From assembly GCA_947497755.1 (NCBI GenBank), contig CANMHT010000004.1, positions 145,589 through 209,588 of the forward strand: a DNA stretch of 64,000 nt. Reading direction: 5' to 3'. The stretch is from an uncultured Polaribacter sp. (lineage in GTDB: Bacteria; Bacteroidota; Bacteroidia; Flavobacteriales; Flavobacteriaceae). The notes beneath the pieces were generated by a model. It was not told where the DNA came from. It did not search any database and saw nothing but the letters and a program-made list of their open reading frames with translations. How positions within the stretch are numbered: the stretch's first letter is position 1; each line of letters opens with the position of its first letter. The translations under genes and the position numbers were made by a program. Positions 9,207 through 17,288 of the stretch are shown here, piece after piece.

Positions 9207-9950
9207 TTAGTTCATTCCTCCATCAACAGATAAGGTTTGCCCTGTAATATAAGCGCTCATATCTGAACCTAAGAATACACAAGCATTGGCAATATCTTCT
9301 GGAGTTCCTCCTCTTTTTAATGGAATAGAAGCTCTCCATCCTTCTACAACAGACTCATCTAACTTAGCAGTCATTTCAGTTTCAATAAATCCTGGTGCAA
9401 TTACATTAGATCTAATATTTCTAGAACCTAATTCTAACGCTACAGATTTAGAAAAACCAATAATTCCAGATTTTGATGCAGCATAATTTGCCTGACCAGC
9501 ATTACCGTTAATTCCAACAATAGAGCTCATATTAATAATAGAACCTGCACGTTGTTTCATCATTGGTCTAATTACAGCTTTTGTTAAGTTAAATACCGAT
9601 TTTAAGTTTACTTCAATTACTTTATCAAAATCTTCCTCAGAAATACGCATTAACAAATTATCTTTTGTAATACCAGCATTATTAATTAAAATATCAATGC
9701 TTCCAAATTCTTTTAAAACATCTGCAGCTAATTCTTGAGCTGCATCAAAATTTGCAGCATTAGATTGATAACCTTTAGCTTTAACACCTAAAGCTACTAA
9801 TTCTTGTTCTAAAGCAACAGCAGCATCAACAGAAGAACTATATGTAAAAGCAACATTTGCTCCTTGTTCTGCATACATAATAGCAATTCCTCTACCAATT
9901 CCTCTTGTAGCTCCAGTAATAATAGCTGTTTTATTTTCTAATAATTTCAT
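9207..9950 (-). CDS. fabG: 3-oxoacyl-ACP reductase FabG
   Basis: A 247-residue short-chain dehydrogenase that reduces 3-oxoacyl-ACP with NADPH in the fatty acid elongation cycle. Visible are the cofactor motif T-G-A-T-R-G-I-G near residue 12-19, N-N-A-G at 90-93, catalytic Ser143, Tyr156 and Lys160 (spacing S-x12-Y-x3-K), and P-G-F-I-E-T-E-M. Length and C-terminus (L-S-V-D-G-G-M) are typical of FabG. A TAnnTTTG promoter element lies about 75 bp upstream. It follows sucD in the same direction but across a terminator, so it is probably its own unit. Confidence 0.93.
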   Translation of the reverse strand: MKLLENKTAIITGATRGIGRGIAIMYAEQGANVAFTYSSSVDAAVALEQELVALGVKAKGYQSNAANFDAAQELAADVLKEFGSIDILINNAGITKDNLLMRISEEDFDKVIEVNLKSVFNLTKAVIRPMMKQRAGSIINMSSIVGINGNAGQANYAASKSGIIGFSKSVALELGSRNIRSNVIAPGFIETEMTAKLDESVVEGWRASIPLKRGGTPEDIANACVFLGSDMSAYITGQTLSVDGGMN

Positions 9951-10023
9951 GTGATTTAAATTTTGTAACCCTAATTAATAATGGGTTTTGATGTTATTGT
10001 TGTTTGATTTTGATTGTTCTATC

Positions 10024-10031
10024 CAAATATA
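10024..10031 (-). promoter_or_regulatory. TAnnTTTG -7 element for fabG
   Basis: TATATTTG on the minus strand, an exact match to the Bacteroidota housekeeping -7 consensus, about 74 bases before the fabG ATG. No convincing -33 TTG box is seen at the right distance. Confidence 0.55.
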
Positions 10032-10070
10032 CTAATCTTTGGCTTTTTATAATCGTATTTATGTATAAAA

Positions 10071-10114
10071 GAAATTCCCGATAAGCAGAATATTCTTCGG
10101 CAAAACGGGAATTT
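10071..10114 (-). terminator. Terminator-like hairpin after sucD
   Basis: Arms AAATTCCCG (10072-10080) and CGGGAATTT (10106-10114) pair around a 25-base loop that has its own small palindrome. It lies about 20 bases past the sucD stop, with a T-rich tail on the minus strand. Confidence 0.6.
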
Positions 10115-10134
10115 TATAATAAGTTTTGTAACTA

Positions 10135-11007
10135 CTATTTTAAAACTTTAGCAACCATTTCTCCAATTTTCGCAGGAGATTCTACAACGTGAATTCCGTT
10201 TTCTGCTAAAATTTTCATTTTTGCTTGTGCGGTATCATCAGCTCCTCCAACAATTGCTCCAGCATGCCCCATTGTTCTACCAGCAGGTGCAGTTTGTCCA
10301 GCGATAAAACCAACAACTGGTTTTCTATTTCCATCAGCTTTGATCCATTTTGCAGCATCAGCTTCTAACTGACCTCCAATTTCTCCAATCATAACGATAG
10401 CTTCTGTTTCATCATCATTCATTAATAACTCAACAGCTTCTTTAGTTGTAGTTCCAATAATTGGATCTCCACCAATACCAATAGCAGTTGTAATTCCAAA
10501 TCCTTGTTTTACAACTTGATCAGCAGCTTCATAAGTTAATGTTCCTGACTTAGATACAATTCCAACATTTCCTTTTTTAAAGATAAATCCTGGCATAATA
10601 CCTACTTTAGCTTCATCTGGAGTAATAACTCCTGGACAGTTAGGCCCTACTAAAGTACAGTCTTTATTTTCTAAATAAGATTTTACTTTTACCATATCAG
10701 CTGTAGGAATTCCTTCAGTAATACAAATAATTACTTTGATTCCTGCATCTGCTGCTTCCATAATTGCATCAGCAGCAAAAGCTGGCGGCACAAAAATTAT
10801 AGAGGTATCAGCTCCTGCATTTTCAACAGCATCAGCTACAGTATTAAATACTGGTTTACCAAGATGTTCTTGTCCTCCTTTTCCTGGAGTTACACCACCA
10901 ACAACGTTGGTACCATAATCAATCATTTGACCAGCGTGAAAAGTTCCTTCACTACCAGTAAAACCTTGTACTATAATTTTTGAATCTTTATTTACTAAAA
11001 CGCTCAT
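10135..11007 (-). CDS. sucD: Succinyl-CoA ligase alpha subunit
   Basis: A 290-residue subunit that, with the beta subunit SucC (not in this window), interconverts succinyl-CoA and succinate with nucleotide triphosphate formation in the TCA cycle. The CoA-binding N-domain begins with S-V-L-V-N-K-D-S-K-I-I-V-Q-G-F-T-G-x-E-G-T-F-H. The phospho-His motif is G-H-A-G-A-I with His248. The length matches the family. It is preceded by its own promoter element and followed by a hairpin, so it is probably transcribed alone although it sits in line with the lpx-efp block. Confidence 0.95.
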   Translation of the reverse strand: MSVLVNKDSKIIVQGFTGSEGTFHAGQMIDYGTNVVGGVTPGKGGQEHLGKPVFNTVADAVENAGADTSIIFVPPAFAADAIMEAADAGIKVIICITEGIPTADMVKVKSYLENKDCTLVGPNCPGVITPDEAKVGIMPGFIFKKGNVGIVSKSGTLTYEAADQVVKQGFGITTAIGIGGDPIIGTTTKEAVELLMNDDETEAIVMIGEIGGQLEADAAKWIKADGNRKPVVGFIAGQTAPAGRTMGHAGAIVGGADDTAQAKMKILAENGIHVVESPAKIGEMVAKVLK

Positions 11008-11064
11008 TTGTTTGTTGTTTAATCTAAATTAAATATCAATTGTTTAACAATTGCTTTATTGTTG

Positions 11065-11072
11065 CAAAAATA
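11065..11072 (-). promoter_or_regulatory. TAnnTTTG -7 element for sucD
   Basis: TATTTTTG on the minus strand, 57 bases before the sucD ATG. A TTTG preceded by a T run lies 16 bases further upstream and may serve as the -33 box. Confidence 0.5.
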
Positions 11073-11111
11073 GTTCTTTGATTGCTATCAAAAAAAGATT
11101 TTTACGATTAA

Positions 11112-12038
11112 TTATTTCTTTTTTTGATCTTTTAAAAATCGTTTAATTTCTGCCATTTCTTTCAGTTTCTCTCTGGATTCTGAAATTGGAGTTCCAAAAT
11201 AAGTTTTTCCTCCTTCTACAGATTTTGTAACTCCTGTTTGACCTAATATAATTGCCCCTTTTCCAATGGTTATTCCACTATTTGTTCCTACCTGTCCCCA
11301 AATAGTTACTTCATCTTCAATAACCACACAACCTGCAATACCAGTTTGAGAAGCAATCAAACACTTTTTACCTATTACAGTATCGTGTCCAACATGTACT
11401 TGATTGTCAATTTTTGTTCCTTCTTTAATGGTTGTATCTCCAGTTACTCCTTTATCAACAGTACAAGAAGCACCTAAATCTACATCATTTTCTATAATTA
11501 CTCTACCTCCAGAAATCAATTTATCAAATCCTGTGGGTCTATTCTTATAATAAAAGGCATCTGCTCCTAATACAGTATTTGCATGAATCGTTACATAATC
11601 TCCAATAATTGTATTATCATAAATTGTAACGTTTGGGTGAATCACACAATGTTTTCCTATTTGTACATTGTTTCCTATAAAAACATTAGGTTGTATGATG
11701 CTTTCTTCTCCAATTATAGCTGAATCTGCAATGGCAACTTTAGCACTTATAAAAGGATTAAAATGCTTCGTAATTTTATTAAAATCTCTAAATGGATCAT
11801 CAGAAATTAATAAAGATTTTCCTTCTGGACAATCTACTTCTTTGTTTATTAAGATAGTGGTTGCAGCAGAATTCAATGCTTTATCGTAATACTTTGGATG
11901 ATCTACAAAGACAATATCACCAGCTTCAACTACATGAATTTCATTAATTCCTGTAATTTGAAACTCTGGACTTCCAACAAAATCAACTTCTAATAGTGTT
12001 GCAATTTGTTTTAATGTTTGAGGTTTCTTAAACTTCAT
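11112..12038 (-). CDS. LpxD-like hexapeptide-repeat acyltransferase (second copy)
   Basis: A 308-residue left-handed beta-helix protein related to LpxD. It has the N-terminal uridine-binding-like domain (T-L-K-Q-I-A-T-L-L-E-V-D-F-V-G) and hexapeptide repeats from about residue 100 to 280. The likely catalytic His lies in H-V-G-H-D-T-V-I-G. It differs clearly from the longer LpxD at 14850-15881, so the two are old paralogs and not a recent duplication. By family it would transfer a hydroxyacyl chain from ACP to a UDP-sugar; whether it acts in lipid A synthesis or on another sugar is not known. A terminator fills most of the 39-bp gap to efp upstream. Confidence 0.75.
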   Translation of the reverse strand: MKFKKPQTLKQIATLLEVDFVGSPEFQITGINEIHVVEAGDIVFVDHPKYYDKALNSAATTILINKEVDCPEGKSLLISDDPFRDFNKITKHFNPFISAKVAIADSAIIGEESIIQPNVFIGNNVQIGKHCVIHPNVTIYDNTIIGDYVTIHANTVLGADAFYYKNRPTGFDKLISGGRVIIENDVDLGASCTVDKGVTGDTTIKEGTKIDNQVHVGHDTVIGKKCLIASQTGIAGCVVIEDEVTIWGQVGTNSGITIGKGAIILGQTGVTKSVEGGKTYFGTPISESREKLKEMAEIKRFLKDQKKK

Positions 12039-12040
12039 AT

Positions 12041-12068
12041 AAAAAAGATTCCCGCAAGTTGCGGGAAT
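12041..12068 (-). terminator. Intrinsic terminator between efp and the lpxD-like gene
   Basis: A GC-rich stem ATTCCCGC / GCGGGAAT (12048-12068, 5-base loop) is followed on the minus strand by six T at 12041-12046. The T-run ends two bases before the ATG of the next gene at 12038. Confidence 0.85.
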
Positions 12069-12077
12069 AGTTTTAGT

Positions 12078-12644
12078 TTATTCTTTGATACGTTCTTGGT
12101 ATGTACCTTTGGTTGTTTCTACCTTAATTTTATCACCTTCATTAATGAATAAAGGCACGTTTACTGTGGCACCAGTTTCTACAGTTGCAGGTTTTGTTGC
12201 ATTTGTTGCAGTATTACCTTTTACACCAGGTTCTGTATGTGTAACTTCTAAAATTACACTCAAAGGCATTTCTACAGATAATGGCATGTCATCTTCTGAG
12301 TTGATGATTACAGTTACAACTTCTCCTTCTTTTAACAATTCTGGAGTATCTAAAGCAGATTTTTGTAATGCAATTTGATTGTAATCTACAGTATTCATAA
12401 AGTTATATGAATCTCCATCTGCATATAAAAACTGAAACTTTTGAGTTTCTACGCGTACATCGTCTAATTTTCTTCCTGCTGGAAATGTATTATCAATTAC
12501 TTTCCCATTGGTAACACTTTTTAATTTAGTTCTAACAAATGCTGGACCTTTACCAGGTTTTACATGTAAAAATTCTACTACTTTATAAATATCATTATTG
12601 TATCTAATGCACAATCCGTTTCTAATATCTGAAGTTGTTGCCAT
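12078..12644 (-). CDS. efp: Elongation factor P
   Basis: A 188-residue translation factor that relieves ribosome stalling at proline runs. The KOW-like N-domain carries the loop K-P-G-K-G-P-A-F with Lys32 at the position that is post-translationally modified in many bacteria. Two OB-fold domains follow, with the family's C-terminal region ending in V-E-T-x-K-G-T-Y-Q-E-R. No EF-P modification enzyme is visible nearby. It lies 26 bp after lpxA in the lpx operon and is followed by a strong terminator. Confidence 0.95.
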   Translation of the reverse strand: MATTSDIRNGLCIRYNNDIYKVVEFLHVKPGKGPAFVRTKLKSVTNGKVIDNTFPAGRKLDDVRVETQKFQFLYADGDSYNFMNTVDYNQIALQKSALDTPELLKEGEVVTVIINSEDDMPLSVEMPLSVILEVTHTEPGVKGNTATNATKPATVETGATVNVPLFINEGDKIKVETTKGTYQERIKE

Positions 12645-12670
12645 TCTTTTCTTGTTTTTTTAATTGTTTA

Positions 12671-13453
12671 TTATCCTGCTGAATATCCTTTCATAATTCC
12701 ACGTTGAGAATTACGTATAAACAGCATTATTTCATCTCTTTCTGGAGTTGCTTCCATTTCTGCTTCAATAATTTCTAAAGCTTGAGAATTGTTATAATTT
12801 TTTTGGTATAAGATTCTATAAATATCTTGAATCTCTTTGATTTTTTCTGAAGTAAAACCTCTACGTCTTAATCCGATAGAATTGATTCCGACATAAGATA
12901 AAGGTTCTTTAGCAGCTTTGGTATAAGGTGGTACGTCTTTTCTTACCAGAGAACCACCAGAAATCATTGCATGATCTCCAATATGAATAAATTGATGTAC
13001 TGCAGCTAAACCTCCAATAATAGCATGTTTACCTACACTTACATGACCTGCTAAAGCAACTCCGTTTACTACAATAGAATTATCTCCAATTATACAATCA
13101 TGTGCAATGTGTGCTGTTGCCATAATTAAACAATTATCTCCAATTTGTGTCTTACCAGAAGCATTAGTTCCTCTGTTAATAGTAACACATTCTCTAATTG
13201 TAGTATTGTCTCCTATAATAGTTAATGAGTCTTCTCCTTCAAACTTTAAATCTTGTGGTATCGCAGAAATAACTGCTCCAGGAAAAATTCTACAATTTTT
13301 ACCAATTCGAGCACCTTCCATAATTGTCACATTAGATCCAATCCAAGTACCCGAACCAATTTCTACATCATTGTTAATTGTAGTAAAAGGTTCTACTACT
13401 ACATTTCTTGCCACTTTTGCTTGTGGGTGCACATAGGCTAAAGGCTGATTCAT
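12671..13453 (-). CDS. lpxA: UDP-GlcNAc O-acyltransferase LpxA
   Basis: A 260-residue cytosolic enzyme for the first step of lipid A synthesis, transfer of a 3-hydroxyacyl chain from ACP to the 3-OH of UDP-GlcNAc. Hexapeptide repeats run from the start (P-L-A-Y-V-H-P-Q-A-K-V-A) to about residue 185. The catalytic His is in T-A-H-I-A-H-D-C. The C-terminal helical domain has G-L-R-R-R-G-F. It is two bases downstream of lpxC-fabZ, so the two are translated from one message. Confidence 0.95.
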   Translation of the reverse strand: MNQPLAYVHPQAKVARNVVVEPFTTINNDVEIGSGTWIGSNVTIMEGARIGKNCRIFPGAVISAIPQDLKFEGEDSLTIIGDNTTIRECVTINRGTNASGKTQIGDNCLIMATAHIAHDCIIGDNSIVVNGVALAGHVSVGKHAIIGGLAAVHQFIHIGDHAMISGGSLVRKDVPPYTKAAKEPLSYVGINSIGLRRRGFTSEKIKEIQDIYRILYQKNYNNSQALEIIEAEMEATPERDEIMLFIRNSQRGIMKGYSAG

Positions 13454-13455
13454 AC

Positions 13456-14847
13456 TTACTGTTTTTTAGCAATTTGTGCCATTAATTCTGCTTCTACAAC
13501 TAATTTACCATTTGCATACCCATAAGCTTGCATATGACAAATTCCTCTTCTAATTGGCGAAATTAATTCACATTTAAAAATTAAAGTATCTCCAGGCAAT
13601 ACTTTTTGCTTAAACTTCACATTGTCCATTTTCATGAAATATGTCAAGTAATTTTCTGGATCTGGTACTGTATTCAATACCAAAACCCCACCACATTGTG
13701 CCATAGCTTCTACTTGTAAAACTCCTGGCATTACAGGTGCTCCAGGGAAATGTCCAACAAAAAACTCCTCATTCATTGTTACGTTTTTCATTCCCACTAC
13801 ATGCTTATCAGATAATTCTAAAATTCTATCAATTAATAAGAATGGAGGTCTGTGTGGTAAAATGTCCATAATCTTATGAATATCCATCAATGGTGGTTGA
13901 TTCAAATCAAATTGTGGCACATTATTTCTTTTTTCTTTCTTAATAATTTTAGAAAGCTTTTTAGCAAATTGTGTGTTTACTAGATGTCCTGGTTTATTTG
14001 CAATTACTTTTCCTCTAATACGAGTTCCTGTCAATGCTAAATCACCTACAACATCCAATAATTTATGTCTAGCTGCTTCATTTGCCCAATGCAATGTAAG
14101 GTTGTCTAAAATTCCATTAGACTTTACAGCAATATCATCTTTTTTAAATGCTTTCTTTAATTTTTGCATTGTTTCGTCTGATAATTCTTTATCAACATAT
14201 ACAATAGCATTGTTTAAATCACCACCTTTAATTAGGTTGTTCTCTAACAGCATTTCTATTTCATGTAAGAAACTAAAAGTTCTTGCTCCAGCAATTTCAC
14301 TTTTAAAGTCAGATATGTTTTGTAAAGTAGCATTTTGAGTACCCAAAATTTTAGTACCAAAATCTACCATTGTAGTAACTTCGTACTTATCAGAAGGCAT
14401 TAAAATAATTTCGCTACCAGTAACTTCATCTCTGTATGAAATAATATCTTTTACAATGTATTCATTAATTTCTGCATCTTGCTCTTCGATCCCTGCTTTT
14501 TCTAAAGCTTCCACAAAAAACTTAGAAGAACCATCCATAATTGGAGGTTCAGATGCGTCTATTTCAATTAATAAATTATCGATTCCCAAACCAACAGCAG
14601 CAGCTAAAACGTGCTCTGAAGTTTGTATTTGAACTCCGTTTTTTTCTAAGTTAGTTCCTCTTTGGGTATTTACCACATATTCTGCTTTGGCTGCAATAAC
14701 TGGTTCTCCTTCTAAATCTACACGAGCAAAGGCAAATCCATGATTTACAGGTGCAGGTTTAAAAGTCATGTTTACCGTATTTCCAGTATGTATTCCTACA
14801 CCAGAAAGACTAACTTCATTTTTAATTGTTTGTTGTTTGTTACTCAT
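13456..14847 (-). CDS. lpxC-fabZ: Bifunctional LpxC deacetylase / FabZ dehydratase
   Basis: A 463-residue fusion typical of Bacteroidota. Residues 1-305 are LpxC, the zinc deacetylase for the committed step of lipid A synthesis: S-G-V-G-I-H-T-G at the start, zinc ligand in S-E-H-V-L-A-A, and A-R-H-K-L-L-D carrying the other His and Asp ligands. Residues about 318-463 are FabZ, the 3-hydroxyacyl-ACP dehydratase: I-L-P-H-R-P-P-F-L-L-I-D and the catalytic-His motif G-H-F-P-G-A-P-V-M-P-G-V. The fusion ties together two enzymes that compete for the same hydroxyacyl-ACP pool. It starts two bases after lpxD. Confidence 0.96.
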   Translation of the reverse strand: MSNKQQTIKNEVSLSGVGIHTGNTVNMTFKPAPVNHGFAFARVDLEGEPVIAAKAEYVVNTQRGTNLEKNGVQIQTSEHVLAAAVGLGIDNLLIEIDASEPPIMDGSSKFFVEALEKAGIEEQDAEINEYIVKDIISYRDEVTGSEIILMPSDKYEVTTMVDFGTKILGTQNATLQNISDFKSEIAGARTFSFLHEIEMLLENNLIKGGDLNNAIVYVDKELSDETMQKLKKAFKKDDIAVKSNGILDNLTLHWANEAARHKLLDVVGDLALTGTRIRGKVIANKPGHLVNTQFAKKLSKIIKKEKRNNVPQFDLNQPPLMDIHKIMDILPHRPPFLLIDRILELSDKHVVGMKNVTMNEEFFVGHFPGAPVMPGVLQVEAMAQCGGVLVLNTVPDPENYLTYFMKMDNVKFKQKVLPGDTLIFKCELISPIRRGICHMQAYGYANGKLVVEAELMAQIAKKQ

Positions 14848-14849
14848 GA

Positions 14850-15881
14850 TTACTCACTTTGAGTGTTTAACTCTTTTTCTATATTGTTTAATGTGGATGC
14901 CATTTTAGGTAAATTTCTAAAATACACATATGATTTGTTATAGTCAGAATATCCAAATGCAGGAGATCCCATCAGCACTTGATTATCACTTACATTTTTC
15001 GAAATTCCAGATTGAGCAGCAATCTTTACATTGTCTCCAATAATAATATGACCAGCAATACCTACTTGTCCTCCAATCATACAATTGCTTCCTACTTTAG
15101 AAGAACCAGCAATACCCGTTTGAGCTGCAATTACTGTATTCTCACCAATTTCTACATTGTGTGCAATTTGAATCTGATTGTCTAGCTTTACTCCTTTTCT
15201 AATAATTGTAGAACCTAAAGTTGCTCTGTCTATTGTAGTAGCTGCACCAATATCTACATAATCTTCTATAATTACATTACCCGTTTGAGGTACTTTATTG
15301 TATTCTCCTTCTTTGTTTGGAGCAAATCCAAAACCATCAGAACCAATCACTACCCCACCATGCAATACACAATTATTTCCAATTTGTGTTTCAGAGAATA
15401 TTTTAGCGCCTGCAAATAAAACACAATTATCACCAATTACAACATTGTCTCCAATAGTAACATTAGGATAAATCTTTACATTATTTCCAATACGTACATT
15501 TTCTCCGATATATACAAAAGCACCAATATATTCGTTATCACCAATTGTAGCTGACTTAGAAATATAATGTGGCTCTTCTCTACCTGTTTTATTGTTTTTT
15601 ACCTGATTGTAAAATTCTAAAACTTTAGAGAATGCTGCGTAAGCATCGTCTACTTTAATTAGTGTAGTTTCAATTTCTTTTTCTGGAACAAAACTTTTAT
15701 TTACAATAGCGATAGAAGCTTTTGTAGTATATAAATATGGATTGTATTTAGGATTGGACAAAAAGGTTAAACTACCATTTTCTCCTTCTTCAATTTTAGA
15801 GAGTTTAGAAACTTCTGCATTGGGATTCCCAACGATGTCTCCTTCTAAAATTTCTGCTATTTGTTGAGCTGTAAAATTCAT
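14850..15881 (-). CDS. lpxD: UDP-3-O-acylglucosamine N-acyltransferase LpxD
   Basis: A 343-residue enzyme of the third lipid A step, N-acylation of UDP-3-O-acylglucosamine. It has the N-terminal uridine-binding domain (F-T-A-Q-Q-I-A-E-I-L-E-G), the L-T-F-L-S-N-P-K-Y segment, a long hexapeptide helix and the catalytic His in I-A-H-N-V-E-I-G-E-N-T. The frame is open to a TTG at 15890, but the ATG at 15881 (M-N-F-T-A-Q-Q) matches the usual family start. A -7 promoter element ends only 6 bases before that ATG. It heads the lpxD - lpxC-fabZ - lpxA - efp unit. Confidence 0.93.
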   Translation of the reverse strand: MNFTAQQIAEILEGDIVGNPNAEVSKLSKIEEGENGSLTFLSNPKYNPYLYTTKASIAIVNKSFVPEKEIETTLIKVDDAYAAFSKVLEFYNQVKNNKTGREEPHYISKSATIGDNEYIGAFVYIGENVRIGNNVKIYPNVTIGDNVVIGDNCVLFAGAKIFSETQIGNNCVLHGGVVIGSDGFGFAPNKEGEYNKVPQTGNVIIEDYVDIGAATTIDRATLGSTIIRKGVKLDNQIQIAHNVEIGENTVIAAQTGIAGSSKVGSNCMIGGQVGIAGHIIIGDNVKIAAQSGISKNVSDNQVLMGSPAFGYSDYNKSYVYFRNLPKMASTLNNIEKELNTQSE

Positions 15882-15887
15882 TAACTG

Positions 15888-15895
15888 CAAAAGTA
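15888..15895 (-). promoter_or_regulatory. TAnnTTTG -7 element directly before lpxD
   Basis: TACTTTTG on the minus strand, ending 6 bases before the preferred lpxD ATG. If used, transcription would start at or within a base or two of the ATG, giving a leaderless message. Confidence 0.45.
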
Positions 15896-15919
15896 TGAAA
15901 AAACTTAAGAAAAGGCTAA

Positions 15920-17149
15920 TTACATTTTCTTAGGATAACATAAATAATGTTTCTGTACTGGTTTGGTTAAAGCCAATAGATTTAATTGATCTGATGCCGA
16001 TGCTATATCTTTTGTTTTATGGTTTCTAAAAAGAATTTTAATTGGATTGTCTGTATTGTAAGCCTGATTACTTACTTTTTTACTAAACACAAAATAATCT
16101 ACTTGCTCAGGTGTAATATTTAACTGAGATAACAATTTTGTTTCCAACTCTTTGGTTTCTGATTTAGAAAAAGGTTTGTCTTGAATTTTTATCTTAAACA
16201 AGTTTCGATTGATAATCATTTTAGATAACTGAGACAACACCACATCTTCATGTGATGTCCATTCTTTAATTGCAGACAACACATCATAATCATCTAGCTT
16301 GGCAAAAATAGCTAGCGTCTCTTCTGTAAAATTTTCTTGAGTTATTTGATTGTATAAAAAATATTGCATTGTTTTTGTAGCTGGCAAAGCCACATCTTGT
16401 AAAGCCAATTCTTTGGCTCTTTGCAATACTTTTACCAACATATTTTCTGCAACTAATCCTGTTTTGTGCAAATAAACTTGCCAATACATCAATCTTCTAG
16501 CAATGATAAATTTTTCTACAGAGTAAATTCCTTTCTTTTCAATGACCAATTCATCATTGGCAACATTCATCATTGCAATCAATCTATCAGAACTAATATT
16601 TCCTTCTGTTACTCCTGTATAAAAACTATCTCTTTTTAAATAATCTAATCGATCAATATCTAACTGACTTGATATTAACTGGTAGAAAAACTTTCTAGGA
16701 TGCTTTCCTTCAAAAATTTCTATTGCCAAACTTAGCTTGCCTTTGAATTCTTTATTTAGTTGTTTCATAAACTTTAAAGAAATCTCTTCGTGACTTATTC
16801 CATTTACAATACTGTGTTCTAAAGCGTGAGAAAAAGCTCCGTGACCAATATCATGTAATAAAATGGCAATATATAAAGCATTGGCTTCTTCATCAGAAAT
16901 AGCGACACCTTTAAAACGCAACACGCGTACTGCTTTTTGCATGAGATACATACATCCGATAGCATGATGAAAACGTGTATGATTGGCTCCCGGGTATACT
17001 AAGTTAGAAAATCCCATTTGAGTTACACGTCTTAAACGCTGAAAATAAGGATGTTCTATGATATCAAAAATTAAACTATTAGGAATGGTAATAAATCCAT
17101 AAATTGGATCGTTTAATATTTTGAGTTTATTGGTTTTTGAATTTTTCAA
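15920..17149 (-). CDS. HD-domain phosphohydrolase
   Basis: A 409-residue protein of the dGTPase/SAMHD1-like HD superfamily (COG1078 type), which hydrolyse phosphate from nucleotides or related compounds. Metal-binding residues are visible: N-H-T-R-F-H-H-A-I-G near residue 57, L-L-H-D-I-G-H-G-A-F-S-H near 95, and Q-L-D-I-D-R-L-D-Y-L-K-R-D near 170. The substrate is not known. The N-terminus I-L-N-D-P-I-Y-G-F-I is conserved in the family and no ATG exists before it, so the start is TTG at 17149. A promoter element lies 20 bases upstream, so it may be the first gene of the lpx block (29-39 bp gap to lpxD). Confidence 0.85.
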   Translation of the reverse strand: MKNSKTNKLKILNDPIYGFITIPNSLIFDIIEHPYFQRLRRVTQMGFSNLVYPGANHTRFHHAIGCMYLMQKAVRVLRFKGVAISDEEANALYIAILLHDIGHGAFSHALEHSIVNGISHEEISLKFMKQLNKEFKGKLSLAIEIFEGKHPRKFFYQLISSQLDIDRLDYLKRDSFYTGVTEGNISSDRLIAMMNVANDELVIEKKGIYSVEKFIIARRLMYWQVYLHKTGLVAENMLVKVLQRAKELALQDVALPATKTMQYFLYNQITQENFTEETLAIFAKLDDYDVLSAIKEWTSHEDVVLSQLSKMIINRNLFKIKIQDKPFSKSETKELETKLLSQLNITPEQVDYFVFSKKVSNQAYNTDNPIKILFRNHKTKDIASASDQLNLLALTKPVQKHYLCYPKKM

Positions 17150-17168
17150 TGTACATATTTTTGAGTCA

Positions 17169-17176
17169 CAAATATA
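17169..17176 (-). promoter_or_regulatory. TAnnTTTG -7 element for the HD hydrolase
   Basis: TATATTTG on the minus strand, 20 bases before the TTG start at 17149, which implies a leader of roughly a dozen bases and supports that start. Confidence 0.55.
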
Positions 17177-17288
17177 CTATAGTTATTGAGAATGAATCGA
17201 TTCCTTTAAAATTCACTTTTTTTAACGAAAATAACCTCAAAGCATTGTAATACATCCAGTATTTTAGCAAGAACAAAAAAGAAAACAT

